The translations under genes and the position numbers were made by a program. Below are positions 1-12,200 of a stretch of DNA of 64,000 nt, one piece after another (position 1 is the first letter of the stretch; each line of letters begins with the position of its first letter). This stretch comes from Heliopora coerulea. Lineage: Eukaryota > Cnidaria > Anthozoa > Scleralcyonacea > Helioporidae. The stretch is from the NCBI GenBank assembly GCA_030142905.1, contig JASJOG010000416.1, positions 124,001 to 188,000 of the forward strand. Direction: 5' to 3'. Under the pieces are notes generated by a model. That model made no database searches. It was not told the DNA's origin and saw only the letters and a list, made by a program, of their open reading frames with translations.

Positions 1-234
1 AGAATGAAATCAGTCACAAACAAATATTTTCCTGGCCGCTTCAACTAGGTAAATAGCTACCCGGACATTTCTCATAGGTTGTTGAAACAGATAAATGAGT
101 ATACCAATTATAGATTAATTAGATAGCTATTTGAAGAGTATGATATGAAGATAACAAAAACTATATCGACATCCGGCCTAATAACTAATTATAAAATTAA
201 TTATTCGTTTCGAGGAGAACCTGATGAAAACAAT

Positions 235-860
235 ACACCTCAGCTGTTGTGGTGGTCCGGTTGCTGGTTTTGTTTATTTCGTGTTCTTTGCAGGTGTTGA
301 GTTTGATGAAGTCAGAGTTGTACAACTTCACGAAATTTACTCAATCAAAGACAAAGAACGTCCACGCGACAGACAAGGAGCGATCTACAAGATCAAATGT
401 GCTGACTGCCAGGCGACATATATTGGTGAAACTGGCAGGTACTTGAACACAAGGCTAACTAGACACAAACGAGCAGCTAAGAACCCGGATAGAACTAACC
501 ACATTGCCGAACACCGCTGACAAACCAAACACAACATTGACTGGGACTCGGCAGCATGCATAACGTACAGCACAAACTGCAAACAAGGACTTACACTGGA
601 AAGTTGGTTTACCAACTTGGAACCGGAACCATTAAACCGATCACAACAATTACCAGCACCTTACAAAAGGCTTATTCAAAACATAAAACAAACGGCTCGA
701 CAATACACTGACCCTAACAATGCCAATGACGTACACCCACAAACCGCAACCTCCCACAACCAGCCACACGCATGACCTCACGAACCAGTTATATAAATAG
801 GTTGACTGTTCCTGACTATTCCTCTTTTTGAACTATGAAATAAAATAGAGTGCTGCGTGG
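235..860 (+). pseudogene. Penelope-like element 3' fragment, GIY-YIG endonuclease (unit A)
   Basis: Encodes a degenerate GIY-YIG nuclease with IYKIKCADC, ATYIGETGRYLNTRLTRH and TNHIAEH, followed by TKHNIDWDSA and LESWFTNLE. This arrangement is typical of the C-terminal endonuclease of Penelope-like retroelements. A TGA after EHR breaks the frame at 518; the same lesion occurs in unit B. No reverse transcriptase part is present. Confidence 0.75.
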
Positions 861-1044
861 GCACTGTTGAAATCTTAGTGAAATGATCGGAAAGGTCTGA
901 CTAGTGCGGAAATGTGAAGAGTATTTTTTTAACTTTTCGAGTGAAGGCCCTTCGTCAGAGAGAAAACGTTGGAGGATTGAAAAACACGGAATATAACATT
1001 TATCGATTCTCCTGGGTTCAAGCCATTTTCTTTATTATAAGAAC

Positions 1045-1558
1045 AAGTACGACTATATCGTTTTAATATGCTGGACCTAGGAACAAAATCAGTCTTACCA
1101 AGACTGGAAGTACAAAATCGATCCAGATTTTATTACAATTCAATGTGACCAGGAACAAGTCGACATTATTCTCAAACATGTGTCCAGTGTTTATAAGGAA
1201 ACTAATACTGTAATTGTTTTGGATGACTGTGCGGCTTCACAAGATATGAAAAGTCGCGTTTCTGAACTGGTTAGATTAGTGCTTTAGTGCTAGATATTTT
1301 AATCTTTCTATTATTGTAATAACGCAACAGTTGACTTCTATTGCGAAACCATACTGCGAAAATATAAGTAAACTGGTTAGTTTATGTAACCCAAACCGCA
1401 ATGATATGAAGGCAGTATTGGATGATTACTTGTATGGTATTACTAAAGACGAGATTAAAGATATAGTTGATAAGCTTAAGAATAAGAAATACGCAAGGTT
1501 GGATATTAATTTAAGACATCTGTATGAGTATAAGGTAGTTATTCCGCTAATAAAATAA
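1045..1558 (+). pseudogene. Polinton-like DNA-packaging ATPase fragment
   Basis: A broken reading frame with TVIVLDDCAAS, a Walker B-type hhhhDD motif, followed in another frame by TSIAKPY and YGITKDEIKDIVDKL. This resembles the A32/FtsK-HerA type packaging ATPase of Polintons and adintovirus-like elements. The Walker A part is missing and a stop cluster lies at 1286-1300. It is an old relic with no functional product. Absent from unit B, probably by deletion there. The family call comes from memory of motifs, not from a search. Confidence 0.5.
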
Positions 1559-1617
1559 TATATTTATATATAAAGAGAGGATTTGATACGATCATAATTA
1601 TATATACGAAAACTCTT

Positions 1618-1700
1618 ACTGCCCCAGCCGGGAATCGAACCCAAGGTCTCCGAATCTACGTATCGGTGCTCTGACCTCTGAGCTACTAAGACACGGCCGG
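1618..1700 (-). mobile_element. tRNA-derived SINE head
   Basis: Reverse complement shows an A box TAGTAGCTCAGAGG and B box GGTTCGATTCC with tRNA-like spacing and terminal GGGGC. A short plus-strand copy of the A-box half recurs at about 1862-1888, so it is a partial fold-back. There is no paired acceptor stem good enough to call a functional tRNA. Confidence 0.6.
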
Positions 1701-1889
1701 GACAGTGAGAAATTTTCATATATACTGAATTGGCCACCATTCTCAATTCTCTAACCGGAAGACATCTCATCTTCACAACGTAGAGTGGAGCCTCTCAGGC
1801 GACTTCCTCAAGTAGGGGTGTGATACACGACTCTTGTGTACAGGAGGTTTTTAAACAACATGATCAGAGGTCAGAGCACCGATACGTAT

Positions 1890-2135
1890 CACTTGAAACA
1901 AACAAAAAAGAACCAGTTGATAATGGAAATAATTTTTAATCACTAACTTTCGTTACATAACCTGTAACATCATCAGAGTAAATGATAACTATATACACGT
2001 GTCAGGAACTTTCAAAGTTGAACGATTACAAAAATAGAGCGGAGTGGTTTTGTAATGTTATTGGTTATGTAACGAAACGTTAGTGATTAAAAATTATTTC
2101 CATTATCAACTGGTTCGTTTTTGTTTGTTTCAGCA
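1890..2135. repeat. Inverted repeat (fold-back) ahead of Polinton-like relic
   Basis: Arms around 1895-1965 and 2060-2135: GATAATGGAAATAATTTTTA on the left and its inverse TAAAAATTATTTCCATTATC on the right, ending in AAACAAACAAAAA-type tracts. It resembles a MITE or Penelope end; superfamily not determined. Confidence 0.55.
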
Positions 2136-2244
2136 ATGCTACTAAGAATGATATGCTGGGTAGTAATATTCTTGACAAGGCTACGATTCCCAACCTGGTG
2201 TTTCAATCGCTTCGATTTTTATAAAAATATGTTGCAATATATAA

Positions 2245-2860
2245 ATGGGAAAGCAAAAGTTAGAGAAAATTGAACCATCTGTGGGTATAAATTGTTTGGT
2301 AAATGAAATAGAAACCACAAATGAGGAAATCAAAAATGAATAAGAAGATGCAATAAAAAATGACGATAAAAAAGAGGAAGATATTTCGAATGACATTGAC
2401 TCCAGGCAGCAAGAACTAATAAAATTGGCCGAAGATGGTGGCATAGATCGGTCGGTAAAATATATTAGAAAAGCAACGTCAAAAATTATGGGAAATATAT
2501 ACGCCGAATATAAAGAGAAGAGATTACAAAGAGCTAATGAGTTTCTAACAGATCTGTTAATATCCAAATTCAGTAGATTCCTTGGGGTCTTGACGCAATT
2601 GAATCGCCGGATGTTATGGAAGATGAGTTGAGGAAAGATGACCTTTTGAGACGAGATGTTGGCAATCTGGTAAATTCTCTAACCCCATATATTCCATATT
2701 TAGGGTTTATAAGTGGCTGTATTGTTGTGAGAAGACATGTCTCAAGCCATATGTTAAACAAACAAGCTGGCGAAATTGATAATAAAACAGTGGGAAGCGA
2801 AGAGGCTGTTACAAAGGAAAACCAATATTTACAAAATGGAAAGTTTTTTTGTATATGACA
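2245..2860 (+). pseudogene. Relic of small acidic, membrane-anchored protein gene (unit A)
   Basis: Starts MGKQKLEKIEPS, runs through acidic, lysine-rich predicted coiled coil (KNDDKKEEDISND, LIKLAEDGGID, YAEYKEKRLQRANE), then in a shifted frame a hydrophobic segment LTPYIPYLGFISGCIVV. A TAA at 2341 and a frameshift near 2585 break it. The copy at 30698 is less damaged. It belongs to the same Polinton-like relic cluster; I do not recognise its family. Confidence 0.45.
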
Positions 2861-5376
2861 TGGACAGGCATGCTAAGTAAAGTTTATTAATAATTATTTA
2901 TTTTGATAGAAACTAAAATTTTCTCGATAACTAGGTAAATAACGAAACCACCATATGTAATATAGCTAAGTACTATTAGTATTTTTCTCTTTCTATTCTT
3001 AAATAATGTAAATTTTGTTGTATTGTTTTACACGCCCATCGTGGAAACAAACTTTGTTGACGATGTTAGCGTGGTTAAATAAAAATACTACTTCTACTAC
3101 TACTATATATTGCCACATAAATTATAATACTGTGGAAATATTTACATATAAATTACAAACGGTTGGTAAAAAATCTGTAGTTTTACCAGAAGATTGGAAG
3201 ATGAGCAGATGCGTAACCCATATGAACTGAAATAACTTTGAACATTAAACTAAATTGTTATTACGACGCCATAAGATTGTGATTGAATAAATGTCATTTT
3301 ACGGGAGATTGCTTCTCTTGCGTTTTTAATTACATGAGATATTTTATGATATCTGAATGATAGTATCATAAGATAGCTCGCTAAGAACAGTAACCCAATC
3401 ACAATATCACAATGTGCTAATAAATATGGTGGTAACGAACATCCTTTCTCGGCGCACGGGTGGCTCGATATTTTTTGACGATTTTTTTTTTGTAGCGACT
3501 CTGTTGTGGCAGAAATTTGGGTGCGTTCTGAGCCCTGCAGCTAGGAGTGGACTTTTAGCAGTCCAGCACATGTCGTATTTTCTAGGTAAATCTTACCACA
3601 CGCAATGAACTACTTTTGAAAGACTCATGGCCGACGCCTGAGCTGAAGGAAAATTTTCTGAAATTCGTCTTGGCTGTCTGCATTGGTATTTCCCAGTTTA
3701 AGGACATATGCCGAAAGCCTATAAATGCTGTGACTATACATCTTTTTTTACTTTTAATTCAACTTTTTATCCTTGTGATCATTGAGCAGAGTGGATAACG
3801 TCGTAATTGCTGGTTGTACAATGAGCTTTATCACTTTGTTCTTCCATTAAGAAATAAAGATTGTCAGTCATCAGGATAAGACGTCTTTTTCGAACGGTGT
3901 TTTTAAACACTGTGATAACCCAGATCCTTTCCTTTTAAGTTGCTGGAAGTTTCGTGAAACGTGCGAGTTCAGCAGGGTTAGCGATAGCACAGGTTTAATT
4001 TTTAAAAGGGACCTAGCCAATAGTACAGACATTGAAATAAATGTTGGACTAATAGTTTTAAAAGGTTAAATCGTGTCATTCGGAAATGCACAGATTTCCA
4101 CGAGACTTTAGATTGAATAAAGGTTGTGAATATTTGCATCAAGAATTGCTGTTCCAGGTACTTTGTTAATTTCTGTTGCATAATCCCATAAAGATTGATC
4201 GATTAATTTCATTGCTTTCGTTTTGACGGGGACGTTCCGAAACCTGACACAGTTTGACGATTTAACAAGTGGGTGATTCTTTAGTAACTTAATAACAATC
4301 TTGATATTGAAAATCAGCTCAAGAATAAAAATAACACAAAGGGTATCATTAGTGGGTTCATATGAGAAAAAGAAGATAATATGAGTTGTGACGGAAACAA
4401 GAAAACGTGGGTCGTCATAAAAGAAACCCTTTCCTCTTTCTTAAGTTAGTTTTCATCACCAAAGGTAAGTCGCCGATTGTTTTATAGTGTGTATAGCTCC
4501 TTGTATATAGAAATTTCAACTGCAAGGTAAGATTCTGTGGTTGTATGTGTGATTCTTTGATTTATGCGTGTGTTAATTCGTAAACATCGTGAACACAATC
4601 ATATCTTCGACTATAAAATAACATGATACCAAGCAGCTTCCAATTTTGTTTCAAAATTAATCGTAAAATGAGATCCTATTAGTCTAAAACATTGGTTACA
4701 ACGGAAACAATTAAATATAAACATACATTATCCGACAATCATAAAACTTTTGAATTGCTTTAAGCTGTGGACAACAGTCGCAAAGATTCGAAACAGAAGT
4801 GGAATTCGGAGAAAGGTGACCTGCAATTCTAAGAAAGAGTATGTTTGCATTAGATTGTTCTAGTTGTTCAGCTGTAAAACTCAACAAAAGAGGATTCAAG
4901 CTTCCTTAAGGAAGTAGTTTTTGTGTGTTGTTTATTTGCGGAAGACATGTACCTCGCTTTATCGATATTTCGAGAGCCAGTCCATGAATTGTTAAAATGA
5001 TTTTTTCATTTGCAAAAGCTTTTTACCAGTTTTTCGAATCGTGGTGATATATTGTTCCAGTAAGCAGGAAATTAAATGCTTATGGACCGCCAAAGCTTAA
5101 GAATTCTGCGTATATATCAAGTTTAAATGACCATGGACTTTTTTAAGGTTTTATTCACAAAAATTAGTTTTAGAGGAAACATAGATATTTTAAATTCAAC
5201 TAAACACTTTTATGCATGGAAAAATGCTATTAACTTCATTGTTTTTTAGTTTCTTTTTAAAATATTACCATACATTCACATTCTCTTGGTTATAATTTAT
5301 GTAAATTTGTAATTGTGAAAACAAAAAAAATTTAAGATATGTAAACGTTATTGTTCTGTAGGATATTTAAATGTAA
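2861..5376. other. Gene-free duplicated flank of unit A
   Basis: No gene recognised. It aligns with about 31680-36470 of unit B. It has a short CTACTACTA microsatellite near 3090 and AT-rich sequence with conserved but short unrelated reading frames. The empty site of the unit B Tc1 element is at about 4370 (TTCATATGAG). Confidence 0.6.
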
Positions 5377-5595
5377 AACAGCGGCGTTCTTGAGGTTATA
5401 CACTATCTAAAAGATAGAAAAAAAGCTCCTCGACGTTTCGAGCGAAGGCCCTTCGTCAGGAGATTAGTAGCCATCCTGACGAAGGGCCTTCGCTCGAAAC
5501 GTTGAGAAGCTTTTTTTCTATCTTTTAGCTAGTGTATAATCTCAAGAACGCCGCTGTTTTATCGAAGCTATCTACACTAGACCCCCCGCGCCTTA
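5377..5595. mobile_element. Penelope-end fold-back insertion, unit A only
   Basis: 219 bp flanked by a 14-bp duplication ATATTTAAATGTAA at 5363-5376 and 5596-5609. Unit B has one intact target near 36462. The insert is a near-perfect palindrome whose arms carry TTTCGAGCGAAGGCCCTTCG and AAAAGATAGAAAAAAAGCT, a terminal motif that recurs next to Penelope-like fragments at 33488, 57650 and 58890. Confidence 0.75.
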
Positions 5596-5929
5596 ATATT
5601 TAAATGTAATATTGTCTTTCACATACATGAAGAAGGCAATAAACTCAGCCGACACGTGGGAATTTTCCAATAAACTTTTTAAGCCTCGAGTAGCTGTCGT
5701 TTTAATATCATATTATTATGTGGCTAGAAACATAAGTTTTTAGTATAAACCTGAATTTTTCATATTTGTGCAGTATACGCCTGTTATTTACCTGAATCAG
5801 AGAGAGATTTAAATGTGGCTATAATGTCATGTCAAAGGAACAGTGCTGGACAAAAAGCTGCTTTTACGACGAGTTAGCTTCGTCTACAAGTCCAAAATAT
5901 CAACATTCAAAAAATATCCTTTTTCCGGT

Positions 5930-6122
5930 TTCTCTAGTTGCTAAGATTCAATGACTTGGTTGAACTTGAGGCGAACGAACGTACATCTCATCTTTCTTTC
6001 AAACGTAAAATGAATTGAACTGCTGGGTGATCTTGTGTGAGATTTGGAAGCGTCGAACTTTGGTCAAACTGAGTGTCTTATAGCAGTGCTTGAAATCCGA
6101 AGAAAGAAGTTGGATTGGACTG
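5930..6122 (+). promoter_or_regulatory. Conserved upstream block of receptor copy 1
   Basis: About 190 bp before the ATG that matches 36800-36995 and 61335-61520 closely (for example TTCAAACGTAAAATGAATTG in all three). It likely contains the 5' UTR and proximal promoter. No TATA box is obvious; no transcription start can be set. Confidence 0.35.
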
Positions 6123-6201
6123 ATGATGGGTAATTCTGGTTACAATTTGCTGCTTACTTTGTTATTTATCATTTGGATTTACCCTTGTACATCAAGCGAA
6201 G
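6123..6201 (+). CDS. Copy 1 exon 1: signal peptide
   Basis: 79 nt encoding about 26 residues beginning MMGNSGYN, then a hydrophobic core (LLLTLLFIIWIY) and a small-residue cleavage zone (CTSSE). The donor is GAAG/GTAAGA, phase 1. A TTG-initiated extension to 6090 has no ATG and is closed upstream by TAG at 6081, so 6123 (or 6126) is the start. The same 79-nt exon recurs at 28068, 36996 and 61521. Confidence 0.85.
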
Positions 6202-9200
6202 GTAAGACGTTTAAGGCGATAACTAAACACTTTGTGAATGGTTCCGATTTGTTTACAATTCTCTCTTCCTTCATGTTTTCTACAATACCGACCTAGTTTC
6301 ACGTGAGGACTCACACTTACAGCTGATCAGCCCATTGAACCACGAAGGCTTACGACCGGACTTGAAACAGAACAATTGAAAACTATTTCTAGTAATGAAC
6401 TAAGTCGGTCAATTACCTTAACCTCGATTACTACGTTGTTTATTCAAATCAAATAGTACTATGCTAAAACATTCTGTATCAAGCCTCTATGATAATAAAC
6501 TATGTAGGTCAGTTACCTCAACCTCGATAACTACGTTGTTTATCATTTAAATCAAATAGTACTATTCTTCAACATTCTGTATCAACCCGTTGTGATAATG
6601 AACTTGATGACGAAGACACCAAATGTTCAAAGATTAGGGAGCTAGCTTTTGTGAATTTGGAAGAGGTGACATGGTTGGCATCGCACAATCCCGCATCACA
6701 TACGAAAATTCATAAATTAACCATACAATACACAATACAATACAGTAAAAGCAACCCAATTCATTACAGTACAAATAAAAGAAATAAAAACTAAGATAAA
6801 ATGAAATTGAAATGAAACTAGATTAAACTAAAATAAAAAATGGCATTAAAGTAAAGGAAATCTGAAATGAAATATGAACAGAATAAAGTAAAGTTTAAAT
6901 AAAATTAAAATGAAATAAAAATAAAATGAAACATAATGAACTGTGATAAAAAAAATAAATTACAAACAAAATATTGTGTTTGGGTTACAACCAAATCACA
7001 AATCTCATGAAACGAACAGGTCACGTGCCATTTATTGTTAATTTGTAGTTCAAGAAAAAATATGTGAACGTACCCAGATCGACATCAGATGTTCAAGAGG
7101 CACAATCCGAATGATCGAAGAGATTTATGGGCATACTGTGGGCCAAGACTTTTGTAGCGAAAAACTTAGGAGAAATTGCACTTTGTCTGCCTATTGCTAT
7201 ATTTTTGATAAAATAAACAGGCACTCTTCAAACCAAAGGTGAGCAGTTAGTGATGCCCTGGTGGGTGACAATGATCCTTGTTCTCCAGGACACCATCTTG
7301 TTTTGCTTGGAGATGAATAATGAAGGATATTTCGAGATAGAGGAACCAATCAGATTGCGCAATAAACTCTGTTCACCTGCGAGGTATATGATAAATGGTT
7401 CTAAAACCTGACGTAAAATAAAAAAGAAATAATGTCAAAAATTTGAAAAAACCAAAAAGAATAAGGTAAGATAAGAAAAATAAAGTAAAAGTAAAGATAA
7501 AGAGAAGATTTAATTTGAAATTACATTAAACCAAAAAGTGGAAATAAAATAAACTGAAAAGAAGGTAAAAACAAGATAATAGAATAAGTTGAAGAGTTAA
7601 GTGAAATTAAGATAAAATGAATGTCAGTGTTAGAATGAAAATCATATGTGAAGTGAGATAAAACGAAATATAATTAAAATAAAAATAAAATGAATGTAAT
7701 TTATTAGGGTCAGTAATTATGATAAAAGATAATTCTACTTAGGTTACAATCATGTTACACAATCCCATGCAGCAAGTAGTCACATTGCAACTGTTTTGCA
7801 TTTATAGTTCAAGAAAAAATTATATGTGAAAAGAAAGAGATCGACATCAGATGTTCAACTGGCACAATCCGTATGATCGAAGCAGTTTATGGGCGTGTTG
7901 AGGGTCAAGAAAGTTGTGGGCAAAAGCCTACGAGAAATTGCACTTTGTCTGCCTATTGCTATATTTTTGATAAAATAAACGGGCGCTCTTCAAGCAAAAG
8001 GCCGAAAGTTAATAATGCCGTGGTGGGTGACAATGATCCATGTCCTGGTGAATCTAAATATCTGGTGGTGAAATATAGATGTGGTCAGTGGAAAGCTCCT
8101 TTATCAGGTAAGTACACAATTGAAGTAGGCTTCTAATAATTTAACGCGTCGGATTTAATTTCAAAGACCAAAGAATTTTTTTATAGTGGTATTCAACACA
8201 AAAATATCCAGTTCTAAGAACCCATATACAAGTTACGATTGTTGTATATGATTGTTCATCCAGGGGTATGTAATGTAGTCTCAAAGGCAATATTCCTGCG
8301 TTTGATTCGCTCACTGATGTAGCAATCCATCCGTAAGGCTTAAGTCAGTTAATGGGATACCAGTCGCGCACCCAGGTCCGCTCCTGCAAATTTTCTTTGG
8401 AAAGATATAAAGCAAAGACAAAGTTGACATAAACAAAACGAAACGAAAAACGAAAAGTTACCCGAAGCTTAAAATTCCTTGTAACTCTTTTCCATCGAGA
8501 GCTCTCCTTTTGACGAGTAAAATCGTTTGGCGTTAACCAGAGTAAAATAACAGAAGTCTTACCCCGTCTAGAAAGTGTTAATCCAATGATGTTCCATTGG
8601 TAAACCAGACTCAGTTCAGTGAGTGCAATGATCAAATCCAGCGGTTTCCCTTGGAGTAATTTATTCCATGATTTTTATTTTTTCCAAACTTTGTGAGAGA
8701 AGCTCTCCGGACCCCCCACAGGAGGTCAAACCTTCGGTGGGCCCTTTCCGGTCATTCGTGCCTACAAATACCCTGACGTCTGGATACGCCCCTGGATAAA
8801 TCAGGACGAACAACTGTACACCGCATTTGTACTTTGTAAATGTTCCCTGACCAACATATTGTGTACTGCACATCCGGAAAAACACTTTGAAGCATGCTTA
8901 TTGTCCGGTAAAACAGCCAAGAATTGTCGTGTGAATTAACATAACAATGCTAAAGTTCATTGTCTTCAAACTTTTGATAGCAACGCGTGGAGCTAAGCTT
9001 TTCACCTCCGGCGTTGACTTGGAAAAACATATCTGTTCTCATTGTCTTGCCTTCTAAAATGACTTTCCATAAATCAGAAAACAAATTTAATCATTTGCTT
9101 TTGTTGTTTCCCTAAATTCACTCGATTGAGTTTCTTGAAAAGTTGAAGAAAGCAAGTGCTACCCGCGAAAAGTGTGAATAAATGTTTTCTGGGGATAATG

Positions 9201-12200
9201 AATTGGATTTTTAATGTTTTTTTTCAGAAAACTTTGCTCTGGAGAAACCAGTATCTCAGTCGACCAACCACTTCCAGCAATTTGCTTCACTAGCTGTGGA
9301 TGGTAACGTTTACAAGGATTATCCTCTCTGTGCCCGCACCAAAAATCAAACAGATCCTTGGTGGCGTGTTGACCTTCAGCAGAGAATACGTGTCACGCAC
9401 GTGAAGATCTACAACTGGAACAGTCAACGACTGTGTGGCTTTGAAATACGAGTTACAGAACGTCCCGTCCATGATGGAGCAACCATTAAAAGATGCGGAG
9501 AACTAAAACACAGTCTTACAAATTCTGATGACGTAGTTATCTGCAGGCCGCCTGTGACTGGACGATACGTTACCATATTAATTCCCGGAAGCAAGAAAAC
9601 ATTGAATTTGTGCGAAGTTCAGGTTTATGGGACAAGTGTTTTAGGTAAGATGTATGTTTCTGTTTGGTACAAGTGCGGTTTAGCGGATGCACCTGGCCTC
9701 TGACCTGTGCAGTAGGCTCCATAACAAATGTTATGCATTTTCCTCGGGAAAGTTAAAGGCAGTCGTGACTTCAGTCAAACGTGAAATGTCCTTAGTGTAT
9801 AAAGATATCATTCAGTTCACAGAAGATAACGAAACTATAACTAATACCAATCTTATTCCTAACTCGAACCCTGACTAAATACATGTTGTTATAATAATAT
9901 TAAACCCATTTTTCCTTGCGTTATGTCTGTCAAAATTTCCCGTCAAATCTCACTTTACTCGACTACTGAGCTAGCAATACTGGTCAGCATTCAGTTGCGT
10001 CCGTTAAACTCCACTCTAGCCTTGTATTTAAAGAGGCGTCGATAGATAAATGTTTACTAAATTAATTCGCCTTGTTTTTTTAACAGAATTCTTGATGTTT
10101 GAAAATCAAATCAAAAACTCCTTGTGTAAGATGTAACCTACACTGCTGAAGTCAACTGAAAAATGTTGACTCGAGCCGGATTTGAACTCGCACCTTCGGG
10201 ATACCGGTCCGCCGCTCTACCTGTTGAGCTATCGAGTCCACAGGGATTGGAGGCGAGTTTTTATCCAATTTAAGTGCACGAAATATTCTCGCAACAACTT
10301 AACGCTATCCATGAGGATGGATGTGCAGTGTTTCGATTCTATTTCAGAATCATCCTCAGGGTATTATGAAAACGAAACTTCACAATTAACCTACACTGCT
10401 GAAGTCAACTGAAAAATGTTGACTCGAGCGGGATTTGAACTCGCACCTTCGGGTGCGAGTTCAAATAGAATCGAAACACTGCACATCCATCCTCATGGAT
10501 AGCGTTAAGTTGTCGCGAGAATATTTCGTGCACTTAAATTGGATAAAAACTCGCCTCCAATCCCTGTGGACTCGATAGCTCAACAGGTAGAGCGGTGGAC
10601 CGGTATCCCGAAGGTGCGAGTTCAAATCCCGCTCGAGTCAACATTTTTCAGTTGACTTCAGCAGTGTAGGTTAATTGTGAAGTTTCGTTTTCGTGTAAGA
10701 TGTATTACAGCAACATTTAAGTGCAACTAGTCTACCGAAAGTAGAACTCTTTAGACTTATCCCTGACAGTATTTACAAATGAGGATGCTATATAGTTAAT
10801 TGTTAATGTGTTTATTGTATGATAATGACTTTGAAATAAAGTCGAAATAGTACAATAGTCTCATCTTGGGATTAATCCCAATCTTCAGTTTCAAGATGTC
10901 AATATCTTTCGGAATATGCTTTATTTTATATAAACAATTGTTATGTTACGGGGCTTTAAACTCATTTCTTTTGTATTTACTACATCCAAGGTCGAATGAA
11001 CCTTACTGGTGCACGATTGGTAGGCTCGAATCTTCCGTACGAAGGACAACTATTGTTGAATGGCAACTCTTTTTGTGATCCACAGTGGTCCTTTGAAGAC
11101 GCGAATACCGCTTGTCAGCAGTTGGGGTATCCTGGGACGAGTGCCGAGAACTGGAGAGGTCGTTCTATTGGAGTTAGAGATAATTCAGTGAGAGATATAC
11201 CTGAAGTAAGGTCCTTTATGTGTACTGGGAATGAAAGTTCTTTGAGTTTGTGTCCGCAAACCGTAGACGCTGGAGCTGTTTGTTCAAGTAAAGACTATGT
11301 CAAAGTAACGTGTAAGTAATTTTGTTATATCACCATTTTAATGATTGATTGTAAACACTAAGGATTGTTATACAACAAGCCAGAATTGAAATCTTTGGCA
11401 CCGACAAGCCATAACATTGCAGTGAAAGCTGGAGCCAATTTCAAAGTAAAAGCCTGTGAAAGAAAAGTAGTGCCCAACAAGGTTTTGAATTATTTGAAGG
11501 TAAATTTCAACTCAACTGATTTACAGCTAAAGGGCATAGCCAGACCATTGACTTAATCAGGAATTGTTAATTTTGGATAAATTGAAGAATCATCAGTAAA
11601 CAAGCAACAAGAAAACTAAATGATTAACAGACAAAGGACGAGAATCGTTTGTTCAGTGGTTGCTACGATACAATAGGTTTCACCAAATTGGTGCATTTGT
11701 GAACTAGAAAAGAAGAAATATTTCCGAAAGAGTCGGTTGTGTCATGTATTAGTTGTAGGGTTTTTTGGTAATAATTTAATTTACTTTGTTTAAAACCCTT
11801 TTAACTTTCGTGTTTACTTAATAGTAGACGTTTTTGGTAAAAAATATTGTTTACTTTGTTTAGAACGCATTTAACTTTACTGTTGAGCTATTATCTTTGG
11901 GTAAATGGAGCAAATCATCCAGTAGTCAAATCCTTTTAATAACATATCATTCTTCTGTTTCAATCTGTTGTTATTTGACATTATTTCCAGGTCAAACATT
12001 CATTCGTCTTGTTGCATCAGACATTCCTCTTCAAGGAAGAGTGGAAGTTATTCATAGAGGGATCTGGGGAACAGTGTGTAATACTGACTGGGCGAGAGAG
12101 GATGCCAGAGTGGTCTGTAGAGAACTGGGTTTTTACGATATCCTAGATCATTCGTTTTCTTCTTTTGATGAAGCTACTGGCACAATTTGGCTCCGCGATT

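Noticed and set aside
6090..6122. N-terminal extension of receptor exon 1 starting KSEERSWIG
   Set aside because: It would start at TTG and is closed by TAG at 6081; the first ATG is 6123 in all three copies.
7240..7246. AG/GTGAGC as a real donor of the upstream SUEL exon
   Set aside because: Using it leaves phase 2 while the following exon is phase 1, and copy 3 has a stop right after its acceptor.
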